From positions 1 through 64,000 of the forward strand of contig NZ_VVIQ01000012.1 in the NCBI RefSeq assembly GCF_009728485.1: a DNA stretch of 64,000 nucleotides. The letters run 5' to 3'. The notes below the pieces were generated by a model. That model had not been told where the DNA came from. It did not search any database and was given only the letters and a program-made list of their open reading frames with translations. Below, piece by piece: positions 1-9,221 of this stretch. A program made the translations under genes and the position numbers. The first letter of the stretch is position 1, and each line of letters opens with the position of its first letter. The DNA is from Prevotella vespertina. GTDB lineage: Bacteria > Bacteroidota > Bacteroidia > Bacteroidales > Bacteroidaceae.

Positions 1-925
1 CTAGTCCTTCTATAGTTTCCCTATCCTGTAGGCTGGTTCTTCCTTTTGACAACAAAGGTAATGAATCAACCTTGCTTCCTAAAGGGGATTATACCCTGTT
101 TAAGTTTCTTGCTGCAAACTTAGAGTTACCTTCTGTAAGGTTGATTACCATAAACTACTTCCCGTGAAGTGGCACTTGTGGGTAGGACTCTTCCAAATAG
201 TTAGCGTAATTGTCATAGTTGGATGGATATTGTACTTCCACGCTACGGGTAAAGCTTTAATTCTTTTAGAAGCTATACTCACCTGTATTATAGGACCTTG
301 CGCCTCAGCTGCTGCCGTCGTTACACAGAAAATTGGAGGTGACTTGACAGAGATGGTTACTTACACTTTCATTTCAAATTTCATTTGCGCTATTCTTATT
401 CCAATTTGTTTCCCTTTGATAGAAACGAACATGGGCTTTACTTTTACTGGAGCCTTCTTGCTCATTCTTAATAAAGTGAGTTTAGTGCTAATCGTACCGA
501 TGCTATTGGCATATATTACAAAGCACTGGCACTTGTTACGCCCCCTCTATAGATGGATTATTAATGTGAATGATCTAAGTTATTATCTCTGGTGTGCGTC
601 CTTACTGATTGTTTCTGGAACAACCGTTAAGAATATTGTCCATGCTAATGTAAGTGTTTCTTTCCTCTTACTCATAGCTATTTCTAGTTTGGTACTATGT
701 TTGTTACAATTTATAGCAGGGAAATCAATAGGAGCCTTCTTCCATAATGCAGTCAATTCTGGACAAGCTTTAGGTCAGAAGAATACAACCTTTGCCATTT
801 GGATAGCCAACACTTATCTTAATCCGCTCTCTACAGTAGGACCAGGATGTTATATCCTTTGGCAGAACATTATTAATAGCGTTGAAATTTGGCATTACTC
901 AAAGTCAAAGAAACGCACTAATTAA
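1..925 (+). pseudogene. BASS-family (bile acid:Na+ symporter-like) transporter with frame-broken N-terminus
   Basis: The longest open frame runs from a GTG at 164 to 925 (253 aa). It contains several hydrophobic segments and the BASS-like stretch TCIIGPCASAAAVVTQKIGG at about residues 39-58. Family members normally have about 100 more N-terminal residues. Those residues can be read upstream only by changing frame: SFPIL near 20-30, then VGWFFLLTTK through IIPCLSFLLQT up to 120, then, after one extra base near 121, RVTFCKVDYHKLLP leading in frame into the GTG. So the N-terminal helices are present but split by at least two shifts. This is either a decayed gene or a sequencing error. A GTG-initiated shorter protein is possible but would lack the first helices. 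Confidence 0.6.
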
Positions 926-938
926 AATATATTTTGTT

Positions 939-1757
939 GTGAAAAGTATTAAGTATTTAATAGCATTTATTTGTTTACTTTCCGTGCAAGTTATGAAAGC
1001 ACAGAAAGGTATCGTAGACAACACAAACATTGATCAGGCAATGCGAACCAGGATGGATATTCAACCTGATGAAATGCCCAGCCAGTCTATAAGCCAGAAA
1101 CCAATAGAAGACGTGAGTGAAATGTCTTTAGAAGCGAAGCCCGTTTCTTCCGTTCAGTCAACAATGCATATTGCTAATTCTCGCAATCAAGTTGTTTTGC
1201 TAATTGGTGATTCAATGGTCGATGGGTTAGGTGCTCGTTTTAATGATTACGCAGTAAAGAATGGCTTTGAATTTCACTCAGTTGTATGGTATGGTAGTAC
1301 CACACGTAATTGGGCTAATACACAAGACCTTCAATACCAAATTGAGAAGTTCCGTCCAACCTATGTAATCATAAGTCTTGGAACAAATGATTTGGGCTAT
1401 TATGACTTTACTAGACGTTCAGAGGCTATCCAAACTATCTTAGATTGTGTTGGCAATATCCCTTACGTATGGGTTGGACCATTATCATGGCGTAAGATAA
1501 AGAATAGAAACATTGTAAATGTAATTCGTGAGCGCACTGGTGCTGAACGTTTCTTTGATAGCAGTTCTATTGTTGCCGCTCGTATAGATGGTATTCATCC
1601 TACTCGGCAAGGTGCAGCACACTGGGTAGACAAGATAGTAGAATGGATGGGGGAACCAGAACTTAATGCGAATCCTATAGAGATGGATAAACCAGACTTC
1701 ACGACAACCTTTCGTCACGATGAGAAGCATGGTATGAGTTATCATGGCAGACGCTAA
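939..1757 (+). CDS. Secreted SGNH/GDSL-type hydrolase
   Basis: I place the start at the GTG at 939 (272 aa), because it gives a clean signal peptide (KSIKYLIAFICLLSVQ, cleavage after MKA). The frame is open further upstream but would overlap the preceding gene. The SGNH hallmarks are visible: block I LIGDSMVDG with the nucleophile near Ser92, the block III-like SLGTNDLG near residue 148, and block V DGIHPT with Asp217 and His220. The family hydrolyses esters, often acetyl groups on carbohydrates; the substrate here is unknown. It lies 13 bases after the transporter remnant, and a strong terminator follows, so the two may once have been an operon. Confidence 0.8.
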   Translation: MKSIKYLIAFICLLSVQVMKAQKGIVDNTNIDQAMRTRMDIQPDEMPSQSISQKPIEDVSEMSLEAKPVSSVQSTMHIANSRNQVVLLIGDSMVDGLGARFNDYAVKNGFEFHSVVWYGSTTRNWANTQDLQYQIEKFRPTYVIISLGTNDLGYYDFTRRSEAIQTILDCVGNIPYVWVGPLSWRKIKNRNIVNVIRERTGAERFFDSSSIVAARIDGIHPTRQGAAHWVDKIVEWMGEPELNANPIEMDKPDFTTTFRHDEKHGMSYHGRR

Positions 1758-1798
1758 TAAGTTCTCATAACATAAAACTTATTTTATCAATAATAAAC

Positions 1799-1829
1799 AA
1801 AGGGACTCCTTAGAGTCCCTTTATTTTTT
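1799..1829 (+). terminator. Rho-independent terminator after the SGNH hydrolase gene
   Basis: A perfect 10-bp inverted repeat (AAAGGGACTC / GAGTCCCTTT) has a 4-base loop and is followed by A and six T. It ends the transcript of the gene that stops at 1757. Confidence 0.9.
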
Positions 1830-1980
1830 GTTTCCACCTATTTAAAGTAACACTTGAAATAGACTTATAGTAATTATCTATTTAAAATGCTATATACTAT
1901 TGTATATCAATATTATATATTCTTTATTTAACTTATGATTTCTCTTAAATCAGTGGGAATTAAATAAACGAATTATTCTC

Positions 1981-2072
1981 TAACTTAAAGTACGATTGAC
2001 GTTTAACTTAAAGTACAATCGTTGTTTAACTTAAAGTACGATTGTCGTTTAACTTGAAGTACGATTGACTTA
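1981..2072. repeat. Tandem array A: four 23-bp units with a TAACTTAAAGTAC core
   Basis: Units start at 1981, 2004, 2027 and 2050, exactly 23 bases apart. Each begins with TAACTTAAAGTAC (TAACTTGAAGTAC in the fourth), followed by a 10-base variable part: GATTGACGTT, AATCGTTGTT, GATTGTCGTT, GATTGACTTA. The reverse complement of the core, GTACTTTAAGTTA, is the unit of the array near 62977 and nearly that of the array near 37749. The array lies between a terminator and the promoter of the next gene, so it is probably not transcribed. Confidence 0.9.
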
Positions 2073-2141
2073 CAACAGCGTTGGAATCGTAGTCCCGTTA
2101 CATAATCCCCGATAGCTAACCTTTATTTATGCACATTTTAT

Positions 2142-2172
2142 TTTGTAATGTGCCAATAAGTATGTACCTTTG
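2142..2172 (+). promoter_or_regulatory. Bacteroidetes-type promoter of the acyl-CoA synthetase gene
   Basis: TTTG (2142-2145), a 19-base spacer and TACCTTTG (2165-2172) match the Bacteroidetes -33/-7 consensus exactly. The start codon at 2196 lies 23 bases after the -7 element, so the leader would be short. Confidence 0.8.
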
Positions 2173-2195
2173 CGCACATATTGAAGTAATGTGCA

Positions 2196-3860
2196 ATGGA
2201 ACAGATTTCGAGTTTTAATGAACTAGTAGAAGAGAGTATCATTAAGTATTGGGACATGGATGCTCTTACAGATTACAAGGGTAAGACCCTTCAGTATCAT
2301 GATGTTGCCAGAAAGATTGAAAAGCTACATATCATGTTTGAAGCGAGTGGTGTACAGAAAGGCGATAAGATAGCTTTATGTGGACGCAACTCCTCGGCTT
2401 GGGCGGCTTCTTTCTTAGCCGTGTTGACCTATGGTGCAGTAGCTGTACCCATCTTGCATGAGTTTATGCCCGAACAAATACATAATATTGTAAACCATTC
2501 GGATGCAAAACTTTTATTTGTTGGCGACGTTGTTGTAACCCAGATTGATGCTACAAAGATGCCGAAGTTGGAAGGTATTATTTATATTCCAGATTACTCC
2601 TTAGTAGTGAGTCGTACGGAGAAACTAACCTATGCTCGCGAACATCTGAATGAGGAGTTTGGACGCCGTTACCCAAAGTATTTCCGACCAGAGCATGTAC
2701 ATTACTATCATGAGCAAAGCCCCGATGAATTGGCGTTAATTAACTACACAAGTGGTACTACTGGTCGCTCGAAAGGAGTAATGCTTCCTTATCGTTCCTT
2801 GTGGAGTAATGCAGACTTTGCTAAACATGTACTTGGAGATGTTGTCAAACCTGGAAGTAATGTTATTAGCATACTCCCAATGGCACACATGTACGGCATG
2901 TCCTTTGAGTTCATTTATGAGTTCCTTTCAGGTGTCCATGTATATTACCTTACACGTATACCATCGCCAGCTATAATCTCTCAAGCATTACAAGAGGTAA
3001 AGCCTATCATTATGATAGCTGTGCCCCTTGTGATTGAAAAGATTATCCGCAAGAAAGTCTTCCCTAAGATTCAGAACAACAAGATGCGTTTGCTACTGAA
3101 CATGCCTGTTATAAACAAGAAAGTTCGTGCAAAGATACGTGAGCAGGTTTATCAAGCATTCGGTGGTAATTTGTATGAAATCATCATCGGTGGAGCTGCA
3201 CTTAATGGAGAGATCGAGAACTTCTTACGCATGATAGAGTTTCCTTATACTGTTGGCTATGGAGCTACAGAATGTGGACCAATCATTTGCTATCGTGATT
3301 GGCATACCTTTGCAAAAGGATCGTGCGGGCAGGCTGCACTTCATCAAGAGGTGCGCATAGATAGTCCTGATCCTACTAATGTAGCTGGTGAGATTCTTAC
3401 AAAGGGACCTAATGTTCTGTTGGGTTATTATAAGAATGAGGAAGATACTGCACGTACCATTGATAAGGAGGGTTGGTTCCACACAGGAGACCTCGGATTA
3501 ATGGATGAGGATGGTAATGTATTTATAAAGGGACGTTCCAAGAACTTGCTGCTCGGTAGTAACGGACAGAATATCTATCCTGAAGAGATTGAGGATAAGT
3601 TGAACTCCTTGGCACTAGTAAGTGAATGTTTGGTTATTCAGAAGGGTGAGAAACTCATAGCTTTGGTTTATCCAGACTATGACGAAGCACAGAGTCTTGG
3701 ACTCAATGCGGAGGATATCAAGAATATAATGGAAGAAAACCGCACACAGTTGAATACCATCGTACCAGCTTATTGTAAGGTGGCAGAGATTCGTGTTCAA
3801 GAAGAAGAGTTTGAGAAAACCCCGAAGAAGTCTATTAAACGTTATCTCTATACTGAATAA
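2196..3860 (+). CDS. AMP-dependent long-chain acyl-CoA synthetase (FadD-like)
   Basis: This 554-aa protein is a member of the adenylate-forming (ANL) superfamily. It carries the nucleotide-binding loop YTSGTTGRSKGV (about residues 184-195), the A5-type motif GYGATECGP (about 354-362), the hinge region GWFHTGDLG, and a final Lys-containing segment, KTPKKSIKRYLY. Enzymes of this type activate fatty acids with ATP and CoA; chain length cannot be read from sequence. Length is typical and there is no signal peptide, so it is cytoplasmic or membrane-associated. It has its own promoter and no close co-oriented neighbour, so it is probably monocistronic. Confidence 0.88.
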   Translation: MEQISSFNELVEESIIKYWDMDALTDYKGKTLQYHDVARKIEKLHIMFEASGVQKGDKIALCGRNSSAWAASFLAVLTYGAVAVPILHEFMPEQIHNIVNHSDAKLLFVGDVVVTQIDATKMPKLEGIIYIPDYSLVVSRTEKLTYAREHLNEEFGRRYPKYFRPEHVHYYHEQSPDELALINYTSGTTGRSKGVMLPYRSLWSNADFAKHVLGDVVKPGSNVISILPMAHMYGMSFEFIYEFLSGVHVYYLTRIPSPAIISQALQEVKPIIMIAVPLVIEKIIRKKVFPKIQNNKMRLLLNMPVINKKVRAKIREQVYQAFGGNLYEIIIGGAALNGEIENFLRMIEFPYTVGYGATECGPIICYRDWHTFAKGSCGQAALHQEVRIDSPDPTNVAGEILTKGPNVLLGYYKNEEDTARTIDKEGWFHTGDLGLMDEDGNVFIKGRSKNLLLGSNGQNIYPEEIEDKLNSLALVSECLVIQKGEKLIALVYPDYDEAQSLGLNAEDIKNIMEENRTQLNTIVPAYCKVAEIRVQEEEFEKTPKKSIKRYLYTE

Positions 3861-3937
3861 GATAAGTTTAAATATTTATAGCACCTAAGGTGCTAATGAC
3901 ATAAGCCTTAGAGTAGGAGTGTGTCAATCATATAAAT

Positions 3938-4004
3938 AAGGGCAAATATCCCTACCTATTTGTAGAATCATTGATTCATTGAATAGACGAGGATATTTGC
4001 CTTT
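3938..4004 (+). terminator. Long inverted repeat, probable terminator of the acyl-CoA synthetase gene
   Basis: AAGGGCAAATATCC pairs with GGATATTTGCCTTT with one mismatch. The loop holds a second small hairpin (GAATCA / TGATTC). The downstream T content is modest, so function as a terminator is inferred. Confidence 0.55.
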
Positions 4005-4180
4005 ATATGTATTTCTTACCTATTTAAATTTACGTAGAATCACTTCGCTAATTACCTTTATTTAAGGATGAAAACATAGACGTTAACCTATTTCAATTAA
4101 AAAAGTCTTTAAAAACCAACACTAAGTTTTTATTTAATATAATTTAGATACAAATATTCGCCCTATCCGCTTTTATGTTG

Positions 4181-4188
4181 TACTTTTG
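4181..4188 (+). promoter_or_regulatory. Possible -7 element for the Bat operon
   Basis: TACTTTTG matches the Bacteroidetes -7 consensus TAnnTTTG and lies 46 bases before the ATG of the MoxR gene. No clear TTTG is found at the expected -33 distance. Confidence 0.45.
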
Positions 4189-4234
4189 TGACTCGTTGAA
4201 TGATACATAAGAGTACAATATAAATTGTGAGATA

Positions 4235-5230
4235 ATGGTGGAATCTATTGATATTAGAGAGTTAAATGAGAGAATCGAACGGCAGAGTTCTTTTGTGACA
4301 GACCTTACGACAGGAATGAATCAAATAATAGTTGGACAAAAGCATCTAATTGATTCGTTACTTATATCTTTACTTAGTGATGGTCACATCCTATTAGAGG
4401 GTGTCCCTGGTCTAGCAAAGACACTTGCTATCAAGACGCTATCACAGCTCATTGATGTGCGTTATAGTCGTATTCAGTTCACTCCAGATTTGTTGCCTGC
4501 TGATGTTATTGGTACACAAATCTATTCGCAAAAGGACGAAACCTTCCACGTAAAGAAAGGACCTATCTTCTCTAACTTTATACTTGCTGATGAGATTAAT
4601 CGTGCGCCTGCAAAGGTTCAAAGTGCACTATTGGAAGCAATGCAAGAACATCAAGTTACCATTGGTGAGTCTACATTCACCTTGCCTGATCCTTTCCTTG
4701 TCATGGCAACACAGAATCCAATAGAGCAAGAGGGTACTTATATGTTACCAGAAGCACAGGTGGATCGATTCATGTTGAAGGTTGTTCTTGATTATCCAAC
4801 ATTAGATGAAGAGAAACTTGTTGTTCGAATGAATCTACAAGGCAATGCTCCTGTAATTCGCCCTGTTATTGGTACTAAAGAAATCCTTGAAGCAAGAAAG
4901 GTTGTTGAGGATGTTTACTTGGATGACAAGATTATGCAGTATATTACTGATATCGTCTTTGCTACAAGATATCCTGAACGTTATCAGTTAGCTGACTTGA
5001 AAGAGATGATAACCTTTGGTGGTAGTCCACGTGCAAGTATCAATCTTGCCAGAGCTAGCCGTGCATACGCCTTTATCAAGCACCGTGGCTATGTAGTACC
5101 AGAAGATGTACGTGCTGTCGCACATGATGTTCTTCGTCACAGAATTGGTTTATCATACGAGGCAGAAGCTGCTAACTTAACTACAGAGACAATCGTTAGT
5201 GAGATAATTAACAAGGTGCAAGTACCTTAA
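4235..5230 (+). CDS. MoxR-type AAA+ ATPase, first gene of the Bat operon
   Basis: The 331-aa protein has Walker A GVPGLAKT (residues 56-63) and a Walker B region with LADEINRAPAKVQ (from about 115), the signature of MoxR ATPases, plus a sensor-type MATQNPIEQEGTY segment. MoxR ATPases act as chaperone-like partners of VWA-domain proteins, and four such partners or co-factors follow directly. It is cytoplasmic, with no signal peptide. In Bacteroides the equivalent cluster is known as the aerotolerance (Bat) operon; its molecular role is still unsettled. Confidence 0.9.
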   Translation: MVESIDIRELNERIERQSSFVTDLTTGMNQIIVGQKHLIDSLLISLLSDGHILLEGVPGLAKTLAIKTLSQLIDVRYSRIQFTPDLLPADVIGTQIYSQKDETFHVKKGPIFSNFILADEINRAPAKVQSALLEAMQEHQVTIGESTFTLPDPFLVMATQNPIEQEGTYMLPEAQVDRFMLKVVLDYPTLDEEKLVVRMNLQGNAPVIRPVIGTKEILEARKVVEDVYLDDKIMQYITDIVFATRYPERYQLADLKEMITFGGSPRASINLARASRAYAFIKHRGYVVPEDVRAVAHDVLRHRIGLSYEAEAANLTTETIVSEIINKVQVP

Positions 5231-5287
5231 TGATTCTCGTTTCATTGTTAAGTGTATTGTAAGAAAAGATAGTTTTCATCATTGTAT

Positions 5288-6160
5288 ATGGATACAACTG
5301 AGTTACTAAAGAAAGTACGTAAAATAGAGATTAAAGCTCTAGGCTTGAGCCAGAATATATTTGCTGGTCAATATCATTCTGTCTTTAAGGGTAGAGGTAT
5401 GGCGTTTTCTGAAGTACGCGAGTATCAGTATGGCGATGATGTTCGTGATATTGATTGGAATGTTACGGGTCGCTTTCATCGTCCTTACGTAAAAGTCTTT
5501 GAAGAAGAACGCGAACTGACTGTAATGTTGGTGATAGATGTGAGTGGTTCTTTAGATTTCGGTACCGCTGGACAACTTAAACGTGAATGTGTGACGGAGA
5601 TAGCTGCTACATTAGCATTCTCGGCTATTCAAAACAATGATAAGATTGGTGTTATCTTCTTTTCTGATCACGTTGAGAAGTATATCCCACCCAAGAAGGG
5701 TAGGAAACATATTCTTTATTTAATTAGAGAGATGTTGACATTTACGCCAAATAGTAAGAAGACAGATGTTGGAGTAGGACTGGAATATCTTAATAAGGTT
5801 GTCAAACGTCGTTGTACAGCTTTTGTTATTAGCGATTTCTATACAAGGAAGGATTTTAGTCAGGAATTACGTATTACAAATAGAAAACATGACGTTGTTG
5901 CCATTCAAGTATATGACCCACGTGCAAAGGTAATGCCTGATGTCGGCTTGCTGAAAGTTATTGATGCAGAGACAGGACATGAGATGTATGTTGATACACA
6001 TGATATTCGTGTTCGAAAGGCCCACAATACCTATTGGGAAGAGCGTGAACAACGATTGCATGATACTTTAACGCAAAGTCACGTTGATAGTGTGGCTATA
6101 GCTACTAATGACGATTATGTCAAGATGTTGATAACGTTATTTTTAAAGAGAAGACGATGA
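5288..6160 (+). CDS. DUF58 (VWA-like) protein of the Bat operon
   Basis: I chose the ATG at 5288 (290 aa) over a TTG two codons upstream. The protein contains the DUF58 landmark GRGMAFSEVREYQYGDDVRDIDWN (about residues 35-60, shown here as one motif in two parts: GRGMAFSEVREY and YGDDVRDIDWN). It then has a VWA-type metal site DVSGSLDFG near residue 83. DUF58 proteins accompany MoxR ATPases. It overlaps the next gene by four bases (ATGA), which argues for translational coupling. Confidence 0.88.
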   Translation: MDTTELLKKVRKIEIKALGLSQNIFAGQYHSVFKGRGMAFSEVREYQYGDDVRDIDWNVTGRFHRPYVKVFEEERELTVMLVIDVSGSLDFGTAGQLKRECVTEIAATLAFSAIQNNDKIGVIFFSDHVEKYIPPKKGRKHILYLIREMLTFTPNSKKTDVGVGLEYLNKVVKRRCTAFVISDFYTRKDFSQELRITNRKHDVVAIQVYDPRAKVMPDVGLLKVIDAETGHEMYVDTHDIRVRKAHNTYWEEREQRLHDTLTQSHVDSVAIATNDDYVKMLITLFLKRRR

Positions 6161-7188
6161 AAAGGTTTTTGGTGATAATAGCGTTATTGTCTATAGTTGG
6201 TATCAGCTATGCACAGATAAATGTTAAAGCTAGTATTGATTCTACCCATATATTAATAGGTGGAAGAACTAGTTATAGTATTGTCGTAGATGTTCCCCGT
6301 GGTACAAAGGTTTCCTTTCCTAAACAGATTGTACCGAAAGAGTATGCACAAGACGTGGAAGTGCTAAAGGTGAATCGTAGTGTTACGGATTCTTTTAATC
6401 ATCAGTTGAATAAACGTACCTATGTGTTGACGGCATGGAATGCAAAGCATTATACCATTCCTGCACAGAAGGTTGTTATTAATGGTAAGACGAGTTTGAC
6501 GAAAGCCCTTAGCTTTGATGTCCGTTCTATTCCTGTTGATACGGTCAAGAATACACCAATGCCACCTGATGATATTCAGCAGGTTAGCCTTACTTTCGCC
6601 GAGTGGCTTCCCGTCATTCTAATTGGATTGTTGATTCTCATACTTTTAGGGCTTGCTTATTATCTCTATAAGTCATTAAGTAGACGTAAGGTTAGTAAGA
6701 AGGAGCGTGTATTGTCTTCTTATGAACAAGCACTAAATGAGTTGGAGGAGATTCGTTCACAAATAAAGTCTTATTCAGATCAAAAGACCTATTATACTCA
6801 TGTAACTGATGTCTTGAGAAGATATATTTCTAAGCGTTATAAGTTTAATGCCTTAGAGATGACCTCTTCTGAAATCTTGGATAAACTACATGATGAATGT
6901 AAGGAGACAGATCTTAAAGAGTTAGAAGAAATTTTCAATACAGTAGATCTCGTAAAGTTTGCTAAATACCAAACGGGTGAAAATGATAAGAACTACTATT
7001 TCGATAATGTAGTACGTTTCATAGAAACAACAAAGAAAGATGATATTGTTCCAATAGTTGACAAGACTGAGGAGACAAGGAGTCAGCGTACTCGTAAAAT
7101 TATCAAGTTGGCTATCATATTATTATTAGTTTGTTCTGTGGCTCTGTTCATATATTTCGTGTCAGAGATTATAGGACTTCTAGTATAA
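6157..7188 (+). CDS. Bat-operon membrane protein of unknown function
   Basis: This 343-aa protein has a signal peptide (MKRFLVIIALLSIVGISYA) and an extracytoplasmic part of about 125 residues. A membrane helix (WLPVILIGLLILILLGLAYY, about 148-170) follows, then a cytoplasmic helical domain, and a last hydrophobic helix near the C-terminus. The domain order resembles a shortened BatD: beta-rich exported part, membrane anchor, helical tail with RRYISKRYKFNALEMTSSEI. It starts inside the stop of the DUF58 gene and is 17 bases from batA, so it belongs to the operon. A specific function is not assignable. Confidence 0.75.
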   Translation: MKRFLVIIALLSIVGISYAQINVKASIDSTHILIGGRTSYSIVVDVPRGTKVSFPKQIVPKEYAQDVEVLKVNRSVTDSFNHQLNKRTYVLTAWNAKHYTIPAQKVVINGKTSLTKALSFDVRSIPVDTVKNTPMPPDDIQQVSLTFAEWLPVILIGLLILILLGLAYYLYKSLSRRKVSKKERVLSSYEQALNELEEIRSQIKSYSDQKTYYTHVTDVLRRYISKRYKFNALEMTSSEILDKLHDECKETDLKELEEIFNTVDLVKFAKYQTGENDKNYYFDNVVRFIETTKKDDIVPIVDKTEETRSQRTRKIIKLAIILLLVCSVALFIYFVSEIIGLLV

Positions 7189-7205
7189 TGTAAATTGATG
7201 TAGAA

Positions 7206-8162
7206 ATGGAATTTGCCAATAGTGGATACCTTCTTTTACTTATCTTGTTAATACCTTATTTATTATGGTATTTCCTTTGTGGTAAAGGTAAGGAACCAAC
7301 CATAAAGATGAGCGATACATTCGCTTATCAACATATCTCAAAGAGTTGGAGGATTCGGATGATCCATCTTCCAATGTTTCTGCGTTGTCTAGTTTATACT
7401 TTGGTGGTCATTGTGTTAGCACGCCCACAAACGTATAACTCCTGGGATAATAAGGATGCTGAAGGAATTGATATCATGTTGACGATGGATATTTCAGCAA
7501 GTATGTTGACAGAAGATGTGTTCCCTAATCGTATAGAAGTAGCAAAGGAAGTGGCTTCAGATTTTATTAGTGGACGCCCTAATGATAACATCGGTCTGAC
7601 AATATTTGCAGGAGAGGCTTTCACACAATGTCCAATGACAGTTGACCATGCCGCTTTATTAAATCTTCTTCATAATGTACGTACAGATTTAGTAGTGAAA
7701 GGATTAATACAGGATGGAACAGCTATTGGGATGGGACTTGCTAATTCGGTTAGTCGGCTAAAAGACTCGAAAGCAAAGAGTAAGGTTATCATTCTGTTGA
7801 CTGATGGTAGTAATAATGTCGGTTCTATCTCTCCAATGACAGCTGCGTCTATTGCTAAGAAGTATGGTATAAGAATCTATACTATAGGTTTGGGTAAGGA
7901 GTCAGAAGGAGATTTAGGAGCAATAGACTATAAGACATTACAAAATATAGCTGTATCAACAAATGGAGAGTTTTATAGAGCGCAAAGCCAAGCTGAACTT
8001 TCCAAGATTTATCAAGATATTGATAAATTAGAGAAGACGAAATTGAGAGTAAAAGCTTATAGTCATTTGCATGAGGCTTATATGCCCTTTGCATGGCTGG
8101 CATTGTTCCTCTTCTGTTTAGATTTACTATTACGTCTGACGGTTTTTAGAAGATTACCATAA
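7206..8162 (+). CDS. batA: BatA, VWA-domain membrane protein
   Basis: This 318-aa protein has an N-terminal helix (about residues 7-24), a second near 55-72, a VWA domain and a C-terminal helix (about 295-312). The metal-ion-dependent adhesion site is intact: DISASM at 95-100 and a later TDGSNNVGS. Topology places the VWA domain on one face of the membrane between the anchors. It is the first of two paralogous VWA proteins (with batB). Roles in oxygen tolerance come from work on the Bacteroides fragilis homologues, not from this sequence. Confidence 0.9.
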   Translation: MEFANSGYLLLLILLIPYLLWYFLCGKGKEPTIKMSDTFAYQHISKSWRIRMIHLPMFLRCLVYTLVVIVLARPQTYNSWDNKDAEGIDIMLTMDISASMLTEDVFPNRIEVAKEVASDFISGRPNDNIGLTIFAGEAFTQCPMTVDHAALLNLLHNVRTDLVVKGLIQDGTAIGMGLANSVSRLKDSKAKSKVIILLTDGSNNVGSISPMTAASIAKKYGIRIYTIGLGKESEGDLGAIDYKTLQNIAVSTNGEFYRAQSQAELSKIYQDIDKLEKTKLRVKAYSHLHEAYMPFAWLALFLFCLDLLLRLTVFRRLP

Positions 8163-8217
8163 GTGATTTGCCTATATATAATAAGGTGAATAACTTATTT
8201 AATGTGATAAATGAAGA

Positions 8218-9213
8218 ATGTTTAGATTTGATAATCCTACATATTTATGGTTGTTATTGCTGATACCTCTATTAGCAATGATTTATCTATATTCTCTTCG
8301 CCAAAGTAAACGTAGACTTAAACGATTTGGTTCGCTAAAGTTAATGCATCAATTATCTCCTATGGCAAGTCCAAGAAGGAAGTTGATAAAGTTTGTTTTG
8401 GCAGAACTAATATTGACATTGCTTATATTGATAGTAGCTCGTCCACAGATTGGTAATAAGATTGCAAATAATACAAGTAGAGAGGGCATCGAAGTTATTA
8501 TGGCGCTTGATATTAGTAACTCTATGTTGGCTACAGATGTTGTACCTTCACGTTTAGATAAGAGTAAACTTATGGTTGAGGGACTCATGAATAAGTTTAC
8601 GAAGAACAAACTAGGTTTAATTGTCTTTGCGGGTGACGCTTTTGTTCAACTACCAATAACGAGTGATTATGTTTCGGCAAAGATGTTCTTGGATAATATA
8701 AATCCTTCATTAATTGGAACACAAGGAACAGACATAGGTAAAGCGATTAACTTAGCTATGCACAGTTTTACACCTAATACTCAAACAGGTAAAGCGATTG
8801 TCGTCATTACAGATGGTGAAGATAATGAGGGAGGTGCAGAAGCTATGGCAAAACAAGCGCAAGAAAAGGGTATTAAGGTGTTTATACTTGGTATAGGTTC
8901 TACACAAGGAACTACTATTCCAATGCCTAATGGTGAGGACTTGAGAGATGCCAATGGTAATATTGTTAAGACACATCTCAATGAAGAAATGTGTAAGAAA
9001 ATAGCAGATGCAGGGCACGGAGTATATATACACGTAGATAATAGTAGTGTTGCTGATGCCCTTCTGGAGAGAGAACTTGGAAAACTTCAAAAGGGAGAGA
9101 TAAATAATGTTGTATATAGTGATTATGATGAGCAATTCCAGGCGTTTGCACTACTTGCCGTCTTATCACTCATCATTGATGTCTTTATTCTAGAAAGAAA
9201 GAGAAAGTATTAA
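8218..9213 (+). CDS. batB: BatB, VWA-domain membrane protein
   Basis: This 331-aa protein is paralogous to the preceding BatA. It has an N-terminal helix (LWLLLLIPLLAMIYLY), a second helix near 58-75, a VWA domain with DISNSM at 98-103 and TDGEDNEGG, and a C-terminal helix followed by a basic tail (ERKRKY). Both metal-site motifs are kept, so it should bind a divalent cation. It is 55 bases after batA and 8 bases before batC. Confidence 0.9.
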   Translation: MFRFDNPTYLWLLLLIPLLAMIYLYSLRQSKRRLKRFGSLKLMHQLSPMASPRRKLIKFVLAELILTLLILIVARPQIGNKIANNTSREGIEVIMALDISNSMLATDVVPSRLDKSKLMVEGLMNKFTKNKLGLIVFAGDAFVQLPITSDYVSAKMFLDNINPSLIGTQGTDIGKAINLAMHSFTPNTQTGKAIVVITDGEDNEGGAEAMAKQAQEKGIKVFILGIGSTQGTTIPMPNGEDLRDANGNIVKTHLNEEMCKKIADAGHGVYIHVDNSSVADALLERELGKLQKGEINNVVYSDYDEQFQAFALLAVLSLIIDVFILERKRKY

Positions 9214-9221
9214 ATAAGTAT

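Larger units (their letters stand above)
1758..2195. other. Intergenic region with terminator, 23-bp repeat array and promoter
   Basis: This gap holds the terminator at 1799-1829, an AT-rich stretch without recognisable features (1830-1980), the tandem array at 1981-2072, and a good Bacteroidetes promoter at 2142-2172. I see no gene in it. Confidence 0.7.
3861..4234. other. Intergenic region with hairpins upstream of the Bat operon
   Basis: It contains a short perfect palindrome (AGCACCTAAGGTGCT, about 3880-3894) and a larger inverted repeat (3938-3951 with 3991-4004), probably the terminator of the upstream gene. It also holds a TACTTTTG -7-like element at 4181-4188 ahead of the Bat operon. 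No gene was seen. Confidence 0.6.

Noticed and set aside
1981..2072. CRISPR array
   Set aside because: The units are only 23 bp with a 13-bp core and 10-bp variable part, far below CRISPR repeat and spacer sizes; there are no cas genes nearby. The same holds for the arrays near 37749, 44687, 51454 and 62977.
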